DNA from: Pseudomonas capeferrum
GTDB taxonomy: Bacteria > Pseudomonadota > Gammaproteobacteria > Pseudomonadales > Pseudomonadaceae
Length of the DNA: 64,000 nt
Assembly: GCF_013523055.1 (NCBI RefSeq)
Contig: NZ_JAAMQM010000008.1
Coordinates: 1 to 64,000 of the forward strand
Direction: 5' to 3'
Shown: positions 63,417-64,000 of the stretch, piece by piece
How the letters are laid out: the number at the start of each line of letters is the position of its first letter
Numbering within the stretch: the stretch's first letter is position 1
Notes under the pieces: model-generated
What the model was told of the DNA's origin: nothing
The model's database searches: none
The model's input: the letters and a program-made list of their open reading frames with translations, nothing else
Translations under genes and position numbers: made by a program

Positions 63417-64000
63417 TTACCCTCGCACGATCCGGTTCTTGCCCTGCCGCTTGGCGCGATACATGGCGGCATCGGCACGAGCGAAGAGCTTGTCCAGCAA
63501 CTGATCGTCCTCGGTCATGCCGGTGAGCCCCTGGCTCACGGTTACTCCGTAGACATGGCCGCCATGGCTGAAGCTCTGACGCTGGATCTCGCGCTGCAGG
63601 CGTTCGGCGATCTGTTCGGCGACCTGGGCCGTGCAACCAGGGAACACAGCGGCGAATTCCTCGCCGCCGATTCGCCCGAACAGGTCGCCGCGACGTAATG
63701 TGGCCTTTCCGCTGTCAGCGACGCGCTGCAGCACCTGATCACCCTTCTGATGGCCATAGGTGTCGTTGATGTGCTTGAAATCATCGATATCCAGCAGCAG
63801 GAACGCCAAGGGCGAGCCATCCTGCCGAGCGTTCTCGAAAGCTTGCTGCGCGCACTCGAAGAAGTGTCGACGATTGCTGCTCTGGGTCAGGACATCGATC
63901 GTGGCCAGGCGTTGCAGTTCGCCTTCGAGATGCTTCTTTTCAGTGATGTCCTCGGCGATACCCACGATGATCACGCGTTGATCCTGGGCGCTCTGATGCT
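63417..64000 (-). CDS. PAS-GGDEF diguanylate cyclase, C-terminal part (5' truncated by window edge)
   Basis: The frame runs off the right edge. The visible ~194 residues start at the end of a PAS/PAC motif (VIIVGIAEDITEKKHLEGELQRLATID), followed by a GGDEF domain with the active site RIGGEEFAAVFPG, the metal site LLLDIDDFKHINDTYGHQKGD and the end MYRAKRQGKNRI. It should make cyclic di-GMP. I see no RxxD product-inhibition motif five residues before GGEEF (the residues read RRGDLFGRIGGEEF, and RRGD is close to that position). Confidence 0.9.
   Translation of the reverse strand, partial: HQSAQDQRVIIVGIAEDITEKKHLEGELQRLATIDVLTQSSNRRHFFECAQQAFENARQDGSPLAFLLLDIDDFKHINDTYGHQKGDQVLQRVADSGKATLRRGDLFGRIGGEEFAAVFPGCTAQVAEQIAERLQREIQRQSFSHGGHVYGVTVSQGLTGMTEDDQLLDKLFARADAAMYRAKRQGKNRIVRG

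Overview
The window is chromosomal DNA of a Pseudomonas, most likely of the P. putida group. The evidence is high GC, the gene orders lptM-lysA-dapF-DUF484-xerC-yigB and hemC-hemD-hemX-hemY, algR/algQ/algP/sutA, an atsRK/atsBC-sftRP sulfate-ester locus like the one described for P. putida S-313, and Pseudomonas-type REP hairpins. I see no prophage, insertion sequence, plasmid gene or CRISPR array. It is mostly core genome with two accessory catabolic or scavenging islands.

Layout. 1-4.9 kb: the 3' part of a very large repetitive surface protein, with 15 near-identical 264-bp YDG-type repeats. 4.9-8.3 kb: the Mg2+ importer gene mgtA on the minus strand, flanked by two unlisted small genes: a 33-codon leader ORF in its 5' region and a 48-codon membrane peptide directly downstream. 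9-12.3 kb: ubiK, then the nitrogen-controlled glnK-amtB operon with visible sigma-54 and NtrC sites, and sutA. 12.3-16.9 kb: the minus-strand lptM-lysA-dapF-DUF484-xerC-yigB operon. 17-22.6 kb: cyaY, DUF1289, rnk, adenylate cyclase cyaA, two small conserved proteins and a GST. 22.7-33 kb: argH, algR, hemCDXY, dsbB, algQ, an FKBP isomerase, algP and a TIGR02444 protein. 33-37.9 kb: an ABC-F ATPase, a small MscS channel, a LysE-type exporter, DUF2789, a membrane hypothetical and a CBS protein.

38-46.8 kb is a guanidino-compound island: aldehyde dehydrogenase, ThDP-dependent decarboxylase, sodium:solute symporter, NCS1 permease, SnoaL-like protein and guanidinobutyrase, with the LysR regulator gene divergent. 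It matches the P. aeruginosa gbu neighbourhood as I remember it, with an aldehyde dehydrogenase added. Its product, 4-aminobutyrate, would feed gabD-gabT at 59-62 kb and enter the TCA cycle as succinate, so most of a route from 2-ketoarginine to succinate lies in the window. A tRNA-Arg(CCG) gene at 47 kb separates this island from the next.

47.2-58.6 kb is a sulfate-ester scavenging island: ABC transporter (ATPase, fused double permease, divergent binding protein), alkylsulfatase-type dioxygenase AtsK, LysR regulator, divergent TonB receptor and two different arylsulfotransferase-family enzymes. Several of these proteins are almost free of Met and Cys, as expected of proteins made under sulfur starvation. 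The two sulfotransferases appear to belong to different compartments. The window ends with gabD, gabT, an HDOD protein with a degenerate receiver domain, and the 3' part of a PAS-GGDEF diguanylate cyclase.

The observations I consider most worth follow-up are the small ORFs around mgtA, the sulfur-free composition and paired sulfotransferases of the sulfate-ester island, the paired palindromes between sftR and sftP, and the altered AlgR receiver without an adjacent AlgZ/FimS gene.
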